Source of the DNA: DASXRC01 sp036506795
GTDB taxonomy: Bacteria > Actinomycetota > Actinomycetes > Mycobacteriales > Micromonosporaceae
DNA: 24,253 nt
Assembly: GCA_036506795.1 (NCBI GenBank)
Contig: DASXRC010000142.1
Location: 1 to 24,253 of the forward strand
Direction: 5' to 3'
Shown: positions 21,561 to 24,253 of the stretch, piece by piece
Numbering within the stretch: the first letter of the stretch is position 1
How the letters are laid out: the number at the start of each line of letters is the position of its first letter
Program-made: the position numbers and the translations under genes
The notes under the pieces: model-generated
Databases searched by the model: none
What the model saw: only the letters and a program-made list of their open reading frames with translations
Told to the model about the DNA's origin: nothing

Positions 21561-22462
21561 CAATGCCGTCCTTCCGAACCTCCGCCCGAGGTCAACACGA
21601 CCTCGGGTCGCGCCCGACCGTCCCGCTCCCTGACGATGGCCACCAGCCCGCCAGCCGGATCGAAGACCGCGTACGGCCCGGCGATCCCGACGGCCGGGAG
21701 CGGGCCGCCGTGAGAGAGCACGCGCGTGGCCTCCATGTCCGCCTCCCGCTGCGGGAAGCAGCGTCGGGCCGCGACCGCGATCGGCATCGTCACCGGATTG
21801 TCCCGCTCGGCCAGCACTCCCATGGTGACCGCCTCGGCGATCGTGAACCGGCCCACGGCCGTGCGACGCAGCGCGGTCAGGTGCCCGCCCACCCCCAGGG
21901 CGACGCCCAGGTCGCGGGCGATGGCGCGCACGTAGGTGCCGGACGAGCAGGAGACGACGACGTCGACGTCGATGACGTACGGCACGTCCCGCCGGATGGC
22001 GCCCACGTCCAGCCGGTACAGCGTCACCCGCCGCGCGGGGAGCGCGACCGCTTCGCCCTCCCGGACCCGCCTGTACGCCCGCCGCCCATCGATCTTTATC
22101 GCGCTCACCGCGCTCGGCACCTGGTCGATCTCGCCCGTGAGGGCGGCGAGCCCCGCCCGGATCGCCTCGTCGGTGACCGCGTCCGTCCGGGTCGATTCGA
22201 CGACGTCGCCCTCGGCGTCGTCGGTGACCGTCGTCTGGCCGAGCCGGATCGTCGCCGCGTACTCCTTGTCGGAGCCGATCACGTAGGTCAGCAGCCGGGT
22301 CGCCCGGCCCACACCGATCACCAGAACCCCGGTGGCCATAGGATCGAGCGTGCCGCCATGGCCCACGCGACGGGTGCCGGCGAGTCGGCGTACCCGAGCG
22401 ACGACGTCGTGCGATGTCACGCCGGCCGGCTTGTCGACCACGATCAGGCCATCGATCCCCAC
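21560..22462 (-). CDS. truB: tRNA pseudouridine(55) synthase
   Basis: 300 residues. Isomerises uridine 55 in the T-loop of tRNAs. The N-terminal GLIVVDKPAGVTSHDVV and the catalytic loop RVGHGGTLDPMATGVLVIG are seen, with Asp40 the nucleophile. KEYAATIRLGQTTVTDD, PSAVSAIKIDGRRAYRRVR and VSCSSGTYVRAIARDLG follow, all typical blocks. The start is GTG at 22462, with AGAGG nine bases upstream. It is coupled to ribF downstream. A hairpin lies between it and the MATE gene. Confidence 0.96.
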   Translation of the reverse strand: MGIDGLIVVDKPAGVTSHDVVARVRRLAGTRRVGHGGTLDPMATGVLVIGVGRATRLLTYVIGSDKEYAATIRLGQTTVTDDAEGDVVESTRTDAVTDEAIRAGLAALTGEIDQVPSAVSAIKIDGRRAYRRVREGEAVALPARRVTLYRLDVGAIRRDVPYVIDVDVVVSCSSGTYVRAIARDLGVALGVGGHLTALRRTAVGRFTIAEAVTMGVLAERDNPVTMPIAVAARRCFPQREADMEATRVLSHGGPLPAVGIAGPYAVFDPAGGLVAIVRERDGRARPEVVLTSGGGSEGRH

Positions 22463-22528
22463 GACCCAAAGCCTCTCAGACCGACCGGCGTCGTCATTGG
22501 ACACCCACCAGGGACCAAACGCAGAATC

Positions 22529-22557
22529 GGTCGCGACAGGCGTCCAACGTCGCGACC
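22529..22557 (-). terminator. Hairpin between the MATE gene and truB
   Basis: GGTCGCGAC at 22529-22537 pairs perfectly with GTCGCGACC at 22549-22557 around an 11-base loop. It begins 21 bases after the MATE stop on the transcribed strand. No T run follows; it may be a terminator of the actinobacterial kind or an mRNA processing site. Confidence 0.5.
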
Positions 22558-22578
22558 TCGCCGCACTCGGCAGAGAGG

Positions 22579-23913
22579 TCAACGGGTCGCGCCGAGGACG
22601 ACCCAGCGGCCGGAGCGGAGCCGCAGCAGCAGCGCGACCAACCGGATCACGATGAAGAGGGTGAGGCCGGCCCATACGCCGCCCAGCCCGAGATCCAGGG
22701 CGTACGCGAGCCAGATCGCCGGAAGGAAGCCGCCGACGGTCGCGACCAGCGTCAGGTTGCGCATGTACCGCACGTCGCCCGCCCCGATGAGCACCCCGTC
22801 GAGCGCGAACACGACGCCGGCCATCGGCTGCATCGCGACGAACCACGGCCAGGCGAGCATCGCCGCGGCGTACACCTGGGGGTCGGAGCTGAACCATCTC
22901 GGCACCGCGCCGGCCCCGGCGGCGATGAGGAGCGCGAACGCCGCGCCGGAGGCCAGGCCGATCAGCGAGATCCGGCGGGCCAGCCAACGGGCCTCGTCCG
23001 CCCGATGGCCGCCGAGCGCAGCGCCCACCAGGGACTGCGCCGCAATCGCAACGGCATCGAGCGCGAGCGCGCAGAACATCCACAGCTGCAAGGCGATCTG
23101 GTGGGCGGCCAGCGAGGCGGCGCCGAAGCGGGCGGCGACCGCGGCCGCCGACAGGAAGCAGGCCTGGAACGCCGCGCCGCGCAGCAGCAGGTCGCGGCCG
23201 AGGACGAGCTGCTGCCGGATGACCGCGGGCCGCGGCACCAGCGAGACGCGTTCGGCGACCAGCGCCCACACGAACAGGCCGCCGGCGGCCGTCTGCGCGA
23301 TCGCGTTCGCGATCGCCGAGCCGATGAGGCCGAAGCCAGCGGGGTACACCAGCAGCGGGCAGAGCACCGCGGAGAGCAGGTTCGCGCCGAGCACGTAATA
23401 GAGCGGCCGCCTCGTGTCCTGCACCCCGCGCAGCCAGCCGTTCCCGGCGGTGGCGAGCAGCAGGCCGGGGGCGCCGAGCGCCGCGATACGCAGCCACTGG
23501 GCGGCGCCGTGGGCCACGTCGGTGTCGCCGCCACCGAGGACCCGCGCGAGCGGGCCGGCGCCGAGCTCCACCACGACCATCAGGAGCAGCCCGGCGCCGA
23601 GTGCGAGCCAGGACGCCTGCACGCCCTCCGCGACTGCAGCGGAGCGGTCTCCGGCGCCGAACCGGCGCGCGGACCGACCGGTCGTGCCGTAGGCCAGCAC
23701 CGCGCCCAACCAGGCGGCGACCGACATGACGCCGCCGCCGAGGGCGAGCGATGCCAGGGGGGTACGCCCGAGGTGCCCTACCACCGCCGTGTCGACCAGG
23801 ACGTAGAGCGGCTCGGCGGCGAGCACGACCAGAGCGGGCAGCGCCAGCGACGCGATCCGCCGCGTGGGCGGTGCGGCGGCCGGCGCCCGGTCGGCGGTCT
23901 CGGCGAGGCTCAT
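22579..23913 (-). CDS. MATE family efflux transporter (DinF-like)
   Basis: 444 residues with about twelve membrane helices. The opening RRIASLALPALVVLAAEPLYVLVDTAVVGHLG, written here as two motifs RRIASLALPALVV and PLYVLVDTAVVGHLG, is the MATE signature of the DinF subgroup; GNGWLRGVQDTRRPLYYVLG and SLAAHQIALQLWMF are further conserved blocks. Such carriers export drugs or metabolites using ion gradients; the substrate is unknown. The start is taken as ATG 23913 (MSLAETADRAP); an in-frame GTG at 23931 would add six residues, and neither has a well-placed ribosome-binding site. A MATE gene before truB-ribF is common in actinomycetes. Confidence 0.88.
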   Translation of the reverse strand: MSLAETADRAPAAAPPTRRIASLALPALVVLAAEPLYVLVDTAVVGHLGRTPLASLALGGGVMSVAAWLGAVLAYGTTGRSARRFGAGDRSAAVAEGVQASWLALGAGLLLMVVVELGAGPLARVLGGGDTDVAHGAAQWLRIAALGAPGLLLATAGNGWLRGVQDTRRPLYYVLGANLLSAVLCPLLVYPAGFGLIGSAIANAIAQTAAGGLFVWALVAERVSLVPRPAVIRQQLVLGRDLLLRGAAFQACFLSAAAVAARFGAASLAAHQIALQLWMFCALALDAVAIAAQSLVGAALGGHRADEARWLARRISLIGLASGAAFALLIAAGAGAVPRWFSSDPQVYAAAMLAWPWFVAMQPMAGVVFALDGVLIGAGDVRYMRNLTLVATVGGFLPAIWLAYALDLGLGGVWAGLTLFIVIRLVALLLRLRSGRWVVLGATR

Positions 23914-23955
23914 CACCCCGGATGCTGGCACACCGCCGTAAGGTGTGCAAGGCGA

Positions 23956-23972
23956 GGCGCTACTTACGCGCC
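23956..23972 (-). other. Stem-loop between the small ORF and the MATE gene
   Basis: GGCGC, TACTTAC, GCGCC: a 5-bp stem with a 7-base loop, nested inside a wider inverted repeat (ACCGCCGT at 23932-23939 and ACGGCGGT at 23980-23987). It is 20 bases after the 29-codon ORF. It may end that transcript or shape the MATE leader. Confidence 0.35.
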
Positions 23973-23991
23973 GCTCCCCACGGCGGTCTGT

Positions 23992-24081
23992 CTACTGGCG
24001 TGTGTCCATCGAGGTCTGCAGGGCCCGGCGCGCCTGCTCGCGGGCGTCGTCGGTGGTCTCGGGCTTGGGCTTGCTGGGCAT
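23992..24081 (-). CDS. Small hypothetical protein, 29 residues
   Basis: ATG at 24081 to TAG at 23992. GGAAGGA lies about nine bases before the start, a good ribosome-binding site. The protein begins MPSKPKPETTDDAREQARRA and ends LQTSMDTRQ: a Lys/Pro-rich tip followed by a probable charged helix, with no membrane segment. I do not recognise a named family. The upstream frame stays open to the window edge, so it could also be the end of a longer protein, but that part is Arg/Pro-rich like a random GC-rich frame. The remaining 172 bases to the right edge show no feature I can support. Confidence 0.5.
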   Translation of the reverse strand: MPSKPKPETTDDAREQARRALQTSMDTRQ

Positions 24082-24253
24082 GACGAAGGTCCTTCCAGGG
24101 CGCCGAGCGGGCTCCGGCTCCGCGGCCGCAGCGCGGATCGGCCTACGGGCACGTCGTGTGGGTCGCCAATGTCGGCCGTCCGGGGTTACCGGAGACGGTG
24201 GCCGGGGCAGCGTGAGCCCGGGTCGGTGGACCCTGGAGGCAATGGGTCGTCTG

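Noticed and set aside
24242..24253. Possible plus-strand start ATG with GGAGG two bases upstream at the right edge
   Set aside because: Only four codons are visible and the spacing is too short, so no gene can be supported.

Overview
The window is very GC-rich, codes densely on both strands and strongly prefers G or C at third codon positions. Its housekeeping gene order (a MATE gene, truB, ribF, rpsO, pnp, M16 peptidase, dapB, then thyX, dapA, rnj, ftsK) is that of an actinomycete. I would guess the family Micromonosporaceae, but that is inference from gene order and style; no rRNA or other marker is present.

Layout from the left. Positions 1-6184, all minus strand, hold one tightly packed run read from right to left: thyX, dapA, rnj, a 34-codon small ORF, a DUF2784 membrane protein and ftsK. 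The ftsK gene runs off the left edge. Its Walker A loop is interrupted after the lysine by an intein that looks like a class 3 (Ala-1) intein with a LAGLIDADG-type endonuclease beginning just before the window ends.

Positions 6428-15527 look accessory. They hold a ribbon-helix-helix protein and a DUF4097 repeat protein behind a leaderless promoter overlapped by two TGACGTCA palindromes; an imperfect inverted repeat; a small basic protein; a DUF2752 membrane protein; an AlkX/YcaQ-type DNA glycosylase; a MarR-GNAT fusion divergent from a GNAT gene across a 29-bp palindrome; a GT87 glycosyltransferase; another GNAT; and a glycogen-debranching-like protein. Several convergent pairs overlap at their 3' ends.

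Positions 15507-24081, all minus strand, hold the second housekeeping run, read from right to left: a 29-codon ORF, a MATE transporter, truB, ribF, rpsO, pnp, an M16 peptidase and dapB. Strong hairpins separate MATE from truB and rpsO from pnp; the other junctions are overlapping or a few bases wide. Functionally the conserved parts cover lysine/peptidoglycan precursor synthesis (dapA, dapB), thymidylate synthesis (thyX), RNA maturation and decay (rnj, pnp, truB), flavin cofactors (ribF), a ribosomal protein (rpsO) and chromosome translocation (ftsK). No tRNA, rRNA, CRISPR array or insertion sequence was seen. No gap between genes exceeds 300 bases.
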